Shown here one piece after another: positions 18,202 through 28,122 of a stretch of 64,000 nucleotides of DNA. Positions within the stretch are counted from its first letter, which is position 1. Each line of letters begins with the position of its first letter. A program made the position numbers and the translations under genes. The DNA lies in NCBI GenBank assembly GCA_031553765.1, contig JAVBKY010000009.1:1-64000 (forward strand), written 5' to 3'. The notes under the pieces are model-generated. The model saw only the letters and a list, made by a program, of their open reading frames with translations, was not told where the DNA came from and made no database searches. This DNA comes from JAITMY01 sp031553765 (GTDB lineage: Bacteria > Bacteroidota > Bacteroidia > Bacteroidales > UBA932).

Positions 18202-19611
18202 ATGAAAAAAATACTTACCATTCTCATCTCCCTTTCGCTGGCGTTCACCGCCTCAGCGCATGACCATCGCAGTTGTCAAAACTCCGACAGCCTTTACAAG
18301 CGCCCGCTGGTAGATGTGCTGCAGGAGGTGCAAAAGCGCTTTGGTGTGCGCGTGAAGTACGATGTAAAAATGGTGGACGGCAAAATGCTCACCTATGCCG
18401 ATTGGCGTATACGTCCGTACAGCGTAGAGAAATCGCTTACCAACGTTCTTGCACCGTTTGATATGAAGTGGGTGTTGGAAAAACCCGGTGTGTACAAGGT
18501 GAAAGACTTCGAATATCCTCGTCGCTATCCGGCAGAAGGACAGGAGATGTTGGATTACCTTTCAACGTTGTACAACGATAAGGCATCGTGGGAGACTCGT
18601 CGCGACTCAATTATACCCTGCATGATTGCCGCCTTGGATTTGTCGCCCATGCCCGTGCAGCCCGCCTCTAAACCCATACTCACCAAGCCTCGCAAGTACG
18701 ATGGCTACACGGTGGAGAATTTTGCGCTTGAGGTGCTGCCCGGCGTTTACACCACGGGTTCCATTTACAAACCGCTTAAGGCAAAAGGTCTGTGCCCTAT
18801 CATTGTTAACCCCAACGGGCACTTTGGTGATGGTCGCTACCGTGCCGACCAGCAATTGCGTTGCGCTACGCATGCGCGTATGGGGGCCATATCGGTTAGC
18901 TACGATTTATTTGCGTGGGGCGAATCGCTATTGCAGTTTGAGGGAAAGGATCACCGCAACAGCATTGCCCACACCATGCAAACGCTCAATGGTATTCGCA
19001 TTCTTGATTACTTGTGCACACTTAAAACTGCCGACACTTCGCGCGTTGCCATTACCGGAGGTTCCGGCGGTGGCTCGCAAACTATGCTGTTGGCTGCTAT
19101 TGACAAGCGCTTCAAGGTAAGCATTCCCACGGTAATGCTGTCGTCCTACTTTATGGGCGGTTGCCCTTGCGAAAGCGGTATGCCCATTCACCTGTGTGGC
19201 GGTGGTACCAACAACGTAGAAATTGCGGCTATGTTTGCTCCTCGTCCTCAACTTATTCTATCCGATGGTAAGGATTGGACCAGCGATGTACCTACGGTAG
19301 AATTTCCTTTTTTGCAAAAAATATACGATTTTTACGGTAAGAAGGACTTGGTGAAGAATGACCATTTTCCAACCGAAGGGCACGACTACGGTTTGTCAAA
19401 GCGTGAAGCATCATACGCGTTTTTGGCAAAATACTTAGGCCTGAATTTGGGTGCCGTAACCGACAAAAACGGCAAAATTGACGAGAGCAAATGTGTGGTA
19501 GAAAAACAGGTGGACATGCTGGTATTTGGTGCGAATGGTGAGCTCTTACCTGCAAACGCTATCAAGGGAGTTGATAAATTGTACGAGGTTTTTGACGCAG
19601 CAAAAAAATAG
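18202..19611 (+). CDS. Secreted alpha/beta-hydrolase (acetyl xylan esterase-like) with STN-like N-domain
   Basis: A 469-residue secreted protein. The ATG at 18202 is chosen because MKKILTILISLSLAFTASA is a clean signal peptide, while the longer reading from 18133 translates a palindromic repeat. Residues about 30-105 (RPLVDVLQEVQKRFGVRVKY ... YSVEKSLTNVLAPFDMKW ... VYKVK) resemble the short STN/FecR-C domain found at the start of secretins and TonB receptors, which is odd on an esterase. Residues about 150-450 are an alpha/beta-hydrolase with the nucleophile elbow GGSGGGS (Ser288) and candidate His394 in EGHDYG. An acid such as Asp355 is possible. It probably removes acetyl or methyl esters from pectin or attached glycans. 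It follows the GH78 fusion directly. Confidence 0.75.
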   Translation: MKKILTILISLSLAFTASAHDHRSCQNSDSLYKRPLVDVLQEVQKRFGVRVKYDVKMVDGKMLTYADWRIRPYSVEKSLTNVLAPFDMKWVLEKPGVYKVKDFEYPRRYPAEGQEMLDYLSTLYNDKASWETRRDSIIPCMIAALDLSPMPVQPASKPILTKPRKYDGYTVENFALEVLPGVYTTGSIYKPLKAKGLCPIIVNPNGHFGDGRYRADQQLRCATHARMGAISVSYDLFAWGESLLQFEGKDHRNSIAHTMQTLNGIRILDYLCTLKTADTSRVAITGGSGGGSQTMLLAAIDKRFKVSIPTVMLSSYFMGGCPCESGMPIHLCGGGTNNVEIAAMFAPRPQLILSDGKDWTSDVPTVEFPFLQKIYDFYGKKDLVKNDHFPTEGHDYGLSKREASYAFLAKYLGLNLGAVTDKNGKIDESKCVVEKQVDMLVFGANGELLPANAIKGVDKLYEVFDAAKK

Positions 19612-19775
19612 TAGGGCTGAAAGCCCGCAAGCAATAGCGTAGGGCAACGCCCTACGTTAAAAAGGGAGGTGGAATGTGGCGCGCGGAGTAGGTGTTTCCC
19701 TTGAAAAAAGTTTTTGCTCCGCGCGCAATAAAATACGTTTGCCCAAAGCACCCTGAGCTAATGTAGCTGCCACCT
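19612..19775. repeat. Intergenic repeat cluster with GCGCGCGGAG hairpin
   Basis: This holds small palindromes (GGGCTGAAAGCCC and GTAGGGCAACGCCCTAC) and a larger hairpin GGCGCGCGGAG ... CTCCGCGCGC (about 19678-19725), a reduced version of the element at 11678-11881. Confidence 0.6.
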
Positions 19776-19784
19776 TGCGACTCA

Positions 19785-19792
19785 TATATTTG
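19785..19792 (+). promoter_or_regulatory. Candidate -7 element TATATTTG
   Basis: A perfect TAnnTTTG match 21 bp before the ATG of the lipoprotein gene, predicting a very short leader of about 15 nt. Confidence 0.5.
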
Positions 19793-19813
19793 TAAACAAA
19801 ATTTGTATTTGAC

Positions 19814-22546
19814 ATGAAGAAAATTTTGCCTTTGTTTTTGAGCGTTGCTTTACTAGCCTCATGCGGTGGCAAAAAGCAATCCATAAATATTGTAATAGGC
19901 GATAAGCCTTCGGTACGCGCAGAGTTCGGCGCAGAACGCCTGTGTAAAACTTTACAGGAAAATGGCTATAATGCCACTATTAACAGCACAGAAAATAGTA
20001 AGCAAAAGACCTACCAGATTGTGGTTGGTGAGTTAGGAGGCGATTTTTTGCAGCAACAGGCCTCACAGGCGGGAGTCGTATTGGAAAAGCAGCCGCGTAA
20101 GGAGGGTTTTACCATTAAGAGCGGTAAGGAGGTGATGATAATTGGTGGTGCTGATGCTTCCGGAGAACTATATGGTTGTATTGAAATGGCCAATCGCGTA
20201 AAGCGTAACGGTAAGCTACCACATAGCATAGATATGGTAGATCAGCCCGAGATGGTATTGCGTGGTGCTTGCATAGGCATGCAAAAACCATACTACCTTC
20301 CGGGGCGCACGGTGTATGAGTACCCTTATACACCCGAAGAATTTCCGTGGTTTTATGATAAAGAACTTTGGGTAAAATATCTCGACATGCTGGTGGATAA
20401 CCGCATGAACTCACTTTATCTTTGGAACGGTCATCCCTTTGCCTCGCTGGTAAAGTTGAAAGATTATCCCTATGCCTTGGAAGTAGACGACGAAACTTAT
20501 GCTAAAAATGAGGAGATTTTTGGTTTCCTAACAACAGAGGCCAACAAGCGTGGTATTTTTGTTATACAAATGTTTTACAACATTATTGTATCAAAACCTT
20601 TTGCCGAACACCACAAGATAAAAACACAGGATAGAGAGCGTCCTATTGTTCCCGCTATTGCCGATTACACACGTAAATCCATTGCTGCTTTTATTGAGAA
20701 ATATCCTAACGTGGGTTTACTTGTTACGCTGGGTGAAGCTATGCGTGGTGGCGATGATGACGTGGAGTGGTTTACCAAGGTGATTATTCCCGGTGTAAGG
20801 GATGGTTTGACAGCGCTCGGCCGTACCGATGAACCACCAATTTTGCTTCGTGCGCATGATACCGATGCTAAGGCAGTGATGGCAAAAGCGCTGCCCATTT
20901 ATCAGAACCTGTACACTATGAACAAGTACACAGGCGAGTCGCTTACCACCTACCAACCGCGCGGCCCGTGGGGCGAAACGCACAAGGCGTTGAGTAAGTT
21001 GGGCTCGGTGCATATTGATAACGTACATATTCTTGCCAACCTTGAACCATTTCGCTATGGTTCACCCGAGTTTATTCGCAAAACAGTAATTGCCATGCAC
21101 GAGGTACATGGGGCTAACGGTCTACACTTATACCCACAGGCTTCCTACTGGGACTGGCCATACACCGCCGATAAAACCACGCCTCGCCTGCTGGAAATGG
21201 AGCGCGACTGGATTTGGTATGAGGCATGGGCACGCTACGCTTGGAATTCGCAATTGGATGTTCGTGGCGAAACAAAATTCTGGACAAAAGAGTTGGGCAA
21301 TTTTTACGGTTGCGGAAAGCATGGCTTAAAGATAAAAGAAGCGTATGACGAAAGTGGAGAAATTGCTCCAAAGTTGCTACGCAGATTTGGTATAACAGAA
21401 GGTAATCGCCAAACTTTGTTGCTGGGCATGTTTATGGCGCAGCTGGTTAATCCGTACAAGTTCCGAATTTATCCGGGTTTTTACGAGTCGTGCGGACCCG
21501 AAGGCGAGAAGCTGATTGAGTGGGCGGAGCGTGAGTGGAAAAAAGAGCCTCATGTGGGCGAAACCCCCATACAGATTATTGATGAGGTGGTAGAACATGG
21601 TAAAAAAGCTACCGAAGCCATTGAAAAAGCCGCAAGGTACATCACTAAAAATGATGCAGAATTCCCACGTCTTAAAAATGACATGTACTGCTACCGCGCC
21701 TTTGCCAACTTTTTTGCACAAAAAGTAAAGGCAGCAGAGTTAGTGCTACGCTACCAGTACTCCAACAATATTGCGGACTTAGATGCAGCCTTGCCCTACC
21801 TTGAAAAGAGTTTGGAGTACTGGCGTAGTTTAGTTGATTTTACCAATGACACTTACTTGTATGCCAATAGTATGCAAACCAAGCAACGTCGTATTCCTAT
21901 TGGCGGAGATGATGGAAAAAATAAGACTTGGGCAGAAATGTTGCCGCACTACGAGCGTGAATTGGAAAACTTCAAAAAGAATTTAGCGTTGTTGAAAAAT
22001 CCTTCACTTATGCAGGCACAAGATAGCACTACTCCTTTTGAGCGTGTAAAAGTGCGCCTTACCAACCAAAATATGAAGATATACACCGTTGCCGATGGTG
22101 AGAAGTTGTTTGCCGACCGTGATTTTGCAATTAAAAATGTGGCGGATGAGCTGAAGGGGCTTACAGCCATACGCCTGTCGATGAATAGGCAAAAAGAGGA
22201 TAAAACCCTTATCAACTTTACATGCGATACTGCAGTAAACGTGTTGGTGGGTTACTTTGGATCTAACAATCGCGACTACCTGCAACCACCCACGTTGGAA
22301 ACCAACGCTAGTGCAAATGATCGTGAACAAGCTGAAGTGCGTATAGCTAATGCTATTGCTGCTGATAGCCTGCCATCGATTAATATACATACCTATCGTT
22401 TTAACAAGGGTGACAATACGCTGGAGTTGGGTAAGGGTGCAGCACTTGTGCTGGGCTTTATCAATGCCGATCAAAAAATTACTCCACGCGATGCAGGTTT
22501 TGGTGGCGAGGTAAAGCGCGAAACGGTGGATTGGTTGTTTTATTAA
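19814..22546 (+). CDS. Alpha-glucuronidase-like (GH67-N type) lipoprotein
   Basis: A 910-residue lipoprotein: MKKILPLFLSVALLASCGGKK has a lipobox LASC with Cys17. Residues about 20-130 (INIVIGDKPSVRAEFGAERL ... GFTIKSGKEVMIIGGADASG, then ELYGCIEMANRV) look like the N-terminal domain shared by GH67, GH20 and GH84-type enzymes. Residues about 145-480 are a likely TIM barrel with Trp- and Asp-rich loops (NRMNSLYLWNGHPF, GLHLYPQASYWDWPY). The helical region and C-terminal beta domain (about 600-910) are less clear. It could be an alpha-glucuronidase or related exo-hydrolase on the periplasmic or cell surface. I could not identify catalytic residues with confidence. It has its own candidate promoter and sits between the esterase and the GH2 enzyme. 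Confidence 0.6.
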   Translation: MKKILPLFLSVALLASCGGKKQSINIVIGDKPSVRAEFGAERLCKTLQENGYNATINSTENSKQKTYQIVVGELGGDFLQQQASQAGVVLEKQPRKEGFTIKSGKEVMIIGGADASGELYGCIEMANRVKRNGKLPHSIDMVDQPEMVLRGACIGMQKPYYLPGRTVYEYPYTPEEFPWFYDKELWVKYLDMLVDNRMNSLYLWNGHPFASLVKLKDYPYALEVDDETYAKNEEIFGFLTTEANKRGIFVIQMFYNIIVSKPFAEHHKIKTQDRERPIVPAIADYTRKSIAAFIEKYPNVGLLVTLGEAMRGGDDDVEWFTKVIIPGVRDGLTALGRTDEPPILLRAHDTDAKAVMAKALPIYQNLYTMNKYTGESLTTYQPRGPWGETHKALSKLGSVHIDNVHILANLEPFRYGSPEFIRKTVIAMHEVHGANGLHLYPQASYWDWPYTADKTTPRLLEMERDWIWYEAWARYAWNSQLDVRGETKFWTKELGNFYGCGKHGLKIKEAYDESGEIAPKLLRRFGITEGNRQTLLLGMFMAQLVNPYKFRIYPGFYESCGPEGEKLIEWAEREWKKEPHVGETPIQIIDEVVEHGKKATEAIEKAARYITKNDAEFPRLKNDMYCYRAFANFFAQKVKAAELVLRYQYSNNIADLDAALPYLEKSLEYWRSLVDFTNDTYLYANSMQTKQRRIPIGGDDGKNKTWAEMLPHYERELENFKKNLALLKNPSLMQAQDSTTPFERVKVRLTNQNMKIYTVADGEKLFADRDFAIKNVADELKGLTAIRLSMNRQKEDKTLINFTCDTAVNVLVGYFGSNNRDYLQPPTLETNASANDREQAEVRIANAIAADSLPSINIHTYRFNKGDNTLELGKGAALVLGFINADQKITPRDAGFGGEVKRETVDWLFY

Positions 22547-22575
22547 ATAATGAATTGACAATGCCCTTTGTGGGT

Positions 22576-22651
22576 TGTCACCCTGAGCCTATCAAAGGGG
22601 TGCGGCGGGGGATGACCGCTCCCCACTACTTCGACAGGTTCAGTATGACAG
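22576..22651. repeat. TGAGCCTRTC...GACAGGTTCA inverted repeat
   Basis: Arms around TGTCACCCTGAGCCTATC and GACAGGTTCAGTATGACA form an inverted repeat of about 75 bp in the gap before the GH2 gene. Related fragments lie at about 5956-5992 and, in frame, inside the kinase gene at 39313-39340. Confidence 0.6.
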
Positions 22652-22679
22652 CCCACGGTACTTTAAAAACATGTAGATT

Positions 22680-25600
22680 ATGCTCAAAAAAATCTCTCTT
22701 CTCCTTTCCTTTACTGCCTTGAGTTTTACAGCCTTTGCTCAACCTGTTGAGGTGGTGAGGGTTCGCGAAGAAATATCGCTAAACGAAGAGTGGACAACGG
22801 TAATGGCGGATTCTGTGGGCGCGTATAATGGTTTTGAGTTACCCTCTTACGATGAAAAAAAATGGAAGAAAGTAGAGGTGCCGCATAACTGGGAGGATTA
22901 CCAAGGCTACCGCCGTATGAAGCATGGCAACCTACACGGCTATGCATGGTACCGCAAATCATTCAACGTAGATAAGCGTGTAAAAGGGAAACGCTATTTT
23001 CTGTTCTTTGAGAGCGTGGGTTCGTATGCCACAGTGTGGGTTAATGGTAAGCAGATAGGTAAGCATGCCGGAGGCCGTACCACATTTACCCTCGATGTTA
23101 CCGATGCGCTAAAGTTTGATGCAAAAAATTTACTTGCCGTACGTGCCGATCATCCGTCCGCAATACGTGATTTGCCTTGGGTTTGCGGAGGTTGCTCTCC
23201 CGATTGGGGTTTTTCCGAGGGCTCGCAGCCCATGGGTATTTTTCGCCCTGTGACTTTTGTTATAGCAAGTGACTTACGCATAGAACCCTTTGGCGTGCAT
23301 GCGTGGAATGATGATAAAATTTCGGAAAAAGAAGCAACCATTTACGTCAACACCGAGGTAAAAAATTATAGCGATGCACCTCGTCAATTTACCGTTACCA
23401 CTAAGCTGCTCAGCCCCGATAACCAAAGGGTAGCAATGGTAGATCAAAGGGTGAAGGTGGCCGCAGGAGCCACCGTTACCGTAATGCAGAAATTGCAGAA
23501 CGTGCAGAACCCGCAGCTGTGGTCGCCCGAGTCACCTAAACTGTACAGTATAGCCTCTGAAGTTAGTGATGGAAAGAAGGTGCTCGACTCTCAAACCACC
23601 ATGTATGGCATTCGCAAAATCAGCTGGCCTGTGGGACGCAATGATGGCGACGGTCGCTTTTACATTAACGGAAAGCCATTCTTTATAAACGGAATATGCG
23701 AGTATGAGCATAACATGGGCAAAAGTCATGCCTTTTCCGATTTGTTTATCGACGCGCGCGTAGAGCAAATGCGCGCTGCCGGTTTTAACTCTTTTCGCGA
23801 CGCGCATCAGCCGCACAATTTCCGCTACTCCTACCACTGGGATAGACTTGGAATGCCTTGGTGGACGCAGTTTTCGGCACAAATTTGGTTTGATACACCC
23901 GAGTTTCGCAATAACTTCAAAGCCCTTCTTCGCGATTGGGTAAAAGAGCGTCGCAATAGTCCTGCTGTAGTGTTGTGGGGCTTGCAAAATGAAAGTAAGT
24001 TGCCCGAAGACTTTGCTAAGGAATGTACCAACATTATTCGTGAGTTAGATCCCACCGCCTCGGCACAGCGCAAGGTAACTACCTGCAATGGCGGTGTGGG
24101 CACCGATTGGAATGTAGTACAAAACTGGTCGGGTACGTATGGTGGAAATCCTGCTGTGTATGGCGAGGAATTGAGCAAGCAGCTGCTTAATGGTGAGTAT
24201 GGTGCATGGCGTAGCATTGATATGCACACCGAAGGTGAATTTAACCAAAAAGGCCCATTGAGCGAGGATCGCATGTCGCAGCTTATGGAAATGAAAGTAC
24301 GCTTGGCAGAATCGGTAAAGGATAAGAGCTGTGGACAATACCTGTGGGTATTGACCTCACACGAGAATCCCGGTCGTACACAAAATGGCGAAGGGTTACG
24401 TGAAATTGATCGTCTTGGTCCGCTTAACTATAAGGGCTTGCTTACCGCATGGGGCGAACCTGTAGATGCTTTTTATATGTATCGTGCAAACTACGCACCA
24501 AAATCGGAGCCCATGCTGTACATTGCCATGCACACGTGGCCTGACAGGTGGACAGAGCCAGGAAAAAAAGATAGCATAGTAGTTTACTCCAACTGTGACG
24601 AGGTGGAGCTATGGTGCGATACGCTAATGGTAGCAAGACAAACTCGTGATGGTAACGGTGGCATAGGAACGCACTTTACATTTTCGGGTGTAGATATTAC
24701 AACCAACCTGTTGCGTGCTTATGGCTTTAACAAGGGTAGCAAGAATGCGGTAGCAAGTGATGTGGCATTGCTCCACCATCTGCCCCAAGCATCCCACACC
24801 GACAGTATGGTAATCGCTCCGCAAAATATTACACAGCCGGCACTTGGCTACAACTACTTGTACCGTGTTAACTGTGGCGGTCCTGATTATACCGACATTA
24901 ATGGTAATCTATGGATGGCTGATGTGCATAAAGCATCGCCCGATGCGTGGGGGTCATGCTCGTGGACGGACGACTATCCCGGTCTGCCTCCATTTTACGG
25001 TAGTCAGCGTCGCACACATGATCTAATTCATGGCGCGTATGATCCTAAACTATTCCAAACCTTCCGCTACGGACAACACAAGTTGCGTTACGAATTTCCT
25101 GTTCCTAACGGTGACTATATCGTGGAGCTATATTTTGCGGAACCGTGGTATGGCAAAGGTGGTAGTATGCAGTGCGCGGGCTGGCGTCAGTTTGATGTAG
25201 CGGTTAACGGTGTTACTGTCATTAAAGATTTGGACTTATGGAAAACCGCAGGGCTCAATACGGCGCACAAGGAGGTAGTTGATGTAAAGGTTGCAAATGG
25301 AGCTATTGAAGTATCATTTCCTAAAGTAACTTCCGGACAAGCGCTGATTTCGGGTATTGCTATTGCCACCCAAAAAAGTGGTGTACAACCGGCTAAACCA
25401 TCACCTCAACTTATCACTAATTTAGTTGCTGAAAATAAAAGTCAGGCACAGCTATGGTCGGTGGGGGCATGGATGGATACAGGAGATAAGTTGTATGCAG
25501 ACGATGAGATAGGATTAAGTGCATTGCCATCAAACCTATACGGGACAACGTATTTGCGTACTCCAAAGGTAAATGCTGATACCACCGTAGTTGCTACGTT

Positions 25601-26243
25601 TACCCTCGCCGCCGATGCTGATGTATTTATAGGTATTGCTGCCAGAGTTGGTGATAAACCAGCGTGGATGAAGGATTACAACTTTACACAAAGTTACGTC
25701 GAAAGTGCTAATGGCACTAAATATGCCTTGTATGCGCGCCGCTTTGTCAAGGGTGAAACGGTAACACTTGAACGTAACTTGAGCGCAGTTGCGCCTATGT
25801 ACCTTGTTGCAGCCGTACACGTTACCACGCTTGAAAGCGCCTCCGACTTACGCCCCGTAGAGCGAGTTGAGGCTGAGGAGTCGAAGTTGACAGGCAAGGG
25901 TGTAAGAAAGGATCGTATACGTATTAACGATATCGTGCGTCTTACCGACCCGCTTGATGATGGGGTGGAGTTTACCTTCTCGGTAGGTGTGGCCGATACT
26001 TACAATATTGCTATTCGCTACATGAACCAATCCGATGAGAATATACCTATGCTCATTCAGATAGAAGATTCCAACGGTATTATGATGCGTAATGATCAGC
26101 TTAGCTTCAAACCTACGCCCGACGATAAGTTCAAAACGCTGGGCACTACTACCGGCACACAAATTAATGCCGGAACTTACAAGTTACGTTTACAGAATGT
26201 GGGCGTAGCAGGTATGGTATTGGATTATGTGGAGGTGCAGTAA
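22680..26243 (+). CDS. GH2 glycoside hydrolase with malectin and CBM-like domains
   Basis: A 1187-residue secreted retaining exo-glycosidase. The signal peptide (1-21, ending AFAQ) is followed by a GH2 sugar-binding domain (about 30-190), an Ig-like domain (about 195-300) and the TIM barrel (about 305-600). The acid/base is Glu438 in LQNES, and the likely nucleophile is Glu506 in NGEYGAW. A beta domain (about 605-700) leads to a malectin-like domain (about 724-897: YRVNCGG ... GDYIVELYFAEPWY). After a linker region comes a C-terminal CBM6/35-like module (about 1060-1187). Activity could be beta-galactosidase or beta-glucuronidase; motifs do not separate these. It is part of the run of secreted enzymes from 11910 to 28117. 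The accessory domains suggest binding to insoluble or surface-bound glycan. Confidence 0.85.
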   Translation: MLKKISLLLSFTALSFTAFAQPVEVVRVREEISLNEEWTTVMADSVGAYNGFELPSYDEKKWKKVEVPHNWEDYQGYRRMKHGNLHGYAWYRKSFNVDKRVKGKRYFLFFESVGSYATVWVNGKQIGKHAGGRTTFTLDVTDALKFDAKNLLAVRADHPSAIRDLPWVCGGCSPDWGFSEGSQPMGIFRPVTFVIASDLRIEPFGVHAWNDDKISEKEATIYVNTEVKNYSDAPRQFTVTTKLLSPDNQRVAMVDQRVKVAAGATVTVMQKLQNVQNPQLWSPESPKLYSIASEVSDGKKVLDSQTTMYGIRKISWPVGRNDGDGRFYINGKPFFINGICEYEHNMGKSHAFSDLFIDARVEQMRAAGFNSFRDAHQPHNFRYSYHWDRLGMPWWTQFSAQIWFDTPEFRNNFKALLRDWVKERRNSPAVVLWGLQNESKLPEDFAKECTNIIRELDPTASAQRKVTTCNGGVGTDWNVVQNWSGTYGGNPAVYGEELSKQLLNGEYGAWRSIDMHTEGEFNQKGPLSEDRMSQLMEMKVRLAESVKDKSCGQYLWVLTSHENPGRTQNGEGLREIDRLGPLNYKGLLTAWGEPVDAFYMYRANYAPKSEPMLYIAMHTWPDRWTEPGKKDSIVVYSNCDEVELWCDTLMVARQTRDGNGGIGTHFTFSGVDITTNLLRAYGFNKGSKNAVASDVALLHHLPQASHTDSMVIAPQNITQPALGYNYLYRVNCGGPDYTDINGNLWMADVHKASPDAWGSCSWTDDYPGLPPFYGSQRRTHDLIHGAYDPKLFQTFRYGQHKLRYEFPVPNGDYIVELYFAEPWYGKGGSMQCAGWRQFDVAVNGVTVIKDLDLWKTAGLNTAHKEVVDVKVANGAIEVSFPKVTSGQALISGIAIATQKSGVQPAKPSPQLITNLVAENKSQAQLWSVGAWMDTGDKLYADDEIGLSALPSNLYGTTYLRTPKVNADTTVVATFTLAADADVFIGIAARVGDKPAWMKDYNFTQSYVESANGTKYALYARRFVKGETVTLERNLSAVAPMYLVAAVHVTTLESASDLRPVERVEAEESKLTGKGVRKDRIRINDIVRLTDPLDDGVEFTFSVGVADTYNIAIRYMNQSDENIPMLIQIEDSNGIMMRNDQLSFKPTPDDKFKTLGTTTGTQINAGTYKLRLQNVGVAGMVLDYVEVQ

Positions 26244-26284
26244 TTCATTTTCTTTTAATTGTACTTTTGAGGTTCTATATTTTT

Positions 26285-28117
26285 ATGAAAACAAAACTTT
26301 TACTAGCCGCGCTGGCGCTCTCATTTACTTCGCTTGCGCAAAACAATGAGCTTCGCTACATAGGCAAGCAGCAAAGCAACCCCGATTACCACCACGGTCA
26401 GCTATCGCCCGCAGTGGGTGCGCACAATATTCAAATCATGCGCGCCAACCGTCAGTTTCCTGAGCTGGCCGATAACTTTGGCTGGACGTATAACCATGCC
26501 TCAATGATTGCCTACTGGAACGGAAAATTCTACGTAAGCTACCTTAGCAACCCCGTAAACGAGCACGGACAGCCGGGGCAAACCCTGCTTGTAACTTCGC
26601 CCGATGGCTACCGGTGGGAGCGTCCGCAGGTCATTTTTCCGCAGTACGAAGTGCCCGTGGGAACCACCTACAACAAGGATAAAAAAACAGAATTTGTTAC
26701 AGGTGCCGTTATGCACCAGCGCATGGGTTTTTATGTGAGCAAAAGCAATCGCCTGCTCATGCTCGGCTTCTACGGCATTTGTCCCACACAAAAGGATAAG
26801 CCCTTTGACGAAAACGGCATCGGTCGCGTAGTACGTGAGCAAAAAGCCGACGGCACGTTGGGCGATATTTACTTCATTCACTACAACCAAGGTTGGAATG
26901 AAAAAAACACCCGCTACCCGTTTTACACCAAGAGCAAGGATAAGGGCTTTGTTGAGGCCTGTAACGCCTTGTTGAACGATAAGCTGGCTACGCAGCAGTG
27001 GGTTGAAGAAGCCAACGAAAACGACCCCATAATCAGCCTTAAAGGCGGCGAAAATAAGGCGTGGAGCATTTACCACTTGCCCGATGGCCGCGCGCTTGGC
27101 GTATGCAAGCACTCGCGCTACGGCATTACTGCCGACGAAGGAAAAACATGGGGACCGCTGAAGCTCGGTACCAACATTGTAACATGGAATGCCAAAGTAT
27201 GGGGGCAACGTACCTCCGACGGTCGCTACGCCATGGTGTACAACCCCTCGCTGTATCGCTGGCCGCTGGCCGTAATGACAGGTGATGATGGTTTGACCTT
27301 TGACAACCTGCTCACCGTACACAACGAAATTTCTACCCGTCGCTACGAGGGTGCGTACAAGAGCTTCGGGCCACAGTACATTCGCGGCATAGCAGAAGGT
27401 AATGGCACGCCCGCCGATGGCAAAATGTGGCTTACCTACAGCGTAAACAAGGAGGATATTTGGGTGGCCTCGGTGCCCATGCCCGTTACCGGAAAAGTAG
27501 AAGGCCCCGTAAACGATATTTTTGCCCAAATGAAGGATGGCGAAGAGCTGCGCTACTGGAACATTTACAGCCCCATGTGGGCGCCCGTGAAGGTGGAGAA
27601 AAACGCCTCAGGCGAAAAGGTACTCATGCTGCGCGACAAGGATAGGTACGACTATGCCAAAGTCGAGCGCGTATTTGCTGCCGCAAAAAAAGTAAAGGTA
27701 AGCTTCACCGTTACGCCTTCGCAAAACGATAATGGACCGCTGCACGTTGAGCTGCAAGATGGCAAAGGCGCCACCTGCATTCGCGTAGTGTTCGATACCG
27801 ATGGCACGCTCAAACACAAGCCCCGCGCCCGCTTCACCAACCTGATGAAGTACGAACCCAATATGGATTACAACATCAGCATTGACCTTGATACCGACGT
27901 GCGCCGCTTTGATATTACCGTAAACGGAAAAACATGGAAGGGACAGTGGTGCATGATGCCCGTGGAGTCCGTTGAGCGCATTATGTTCCGCACGGGCGAG
28001 CGTCGCTACCTGCCCACCATTGATACCGAGGAGGAAGATGGCAGCGGCGACATGCCTCGTGCCGGCGAGCCTGAAAAGGAAGCAGCGTTTGCTATAAAAT
28101 CATTACAAGTAAATTAA
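26285..28117 (+). CDS. Secreted beta-propeller glycan enzyme, GH145/PL25-like candidate
   Basis: A 610-residue protein. The ATG at 26285 is preferred because MKTKLLLAALALSFTSLAQ is a standard signal peptide; the upstream Met at 26267 adds six residues. The body is beta-strand rich with WTYNHASMIAYWNGKFYVSY, SNPVNEHGQPGQTLL and SPDGYRWERP, followed by repeated W/G blades to about residue 420, then a beta-sandwich tail (about 425-600). The His-bearing first blade and the NPVxEHGxPGQTLL segment recall the seven-bladed propeller families that include GH145 rhamnosidases and PL25 lyases acting on rhamnose-glucuronate linkages. It is often labelled exo-sialidase by homology, but no sialidase Arg triad or Asp-box series was made out. 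Specificity is unproven. Confidence 0.65.
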   Translation: MKTKLLLAALALSFTSLAQNNELRYIGKQQSNPDYHHGQLSPAVGAHNIQIMRANRQFPELADNFGWTYNHASMIAYWNGKFYVSYLSNPVNEHGQPGQTLLVTSPDGYRWERPQVIFPQYEVPVGTTYNKDKKTEFVTGAVMHQRMGFYVSKSNRLLMLGFYGICPTQKDKPFDENGIGRVVREQKADGTLGDIYFIHYNQGWNEKNTRYPFYTKSKDKGFVEACNALLNDKLATQQWVEEANENDPIISLKGGENKAWSIYHLPDGRALGVCKHSRYGITADEGKTWGPLKLGTNIVTWNAKVWGQRTSDGRYAMVYNPSLYRWPLAVMTGDDGLTFDNLLTVHNEISTRRYEGAYKSFGPQYIRGIAEGNGTPADGKMWLTYSVNKEDIWVASVPMPVTGKVEGPVNDIFAQMKDGEELRYWNIYSPMWAPVKVEKNASGEKVLMLRDKDRYDYAKVERVFAAAKKVKVSFTVTPSQNDNGPLHVELQDGKGATCIRVVFDTDGTLKHKPRARFTNLMKYEPNMDYNISIDLDTDVRRFDITVNGKTWKGQWCMMPVESVERIMFRTGERRYLPTIDTEEEDGSGDMPRAGEPEKEAAFAIKSLQVN

Positions 28118-28122
28118 AACCA

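Noticed and set aside
26501..27529. 342-codon open frame on the minus strand
   Set aside because: It lies wholly antisense to the propeller gene, has no family resemblance, and arises from the codon bias of the plus-strand gene.
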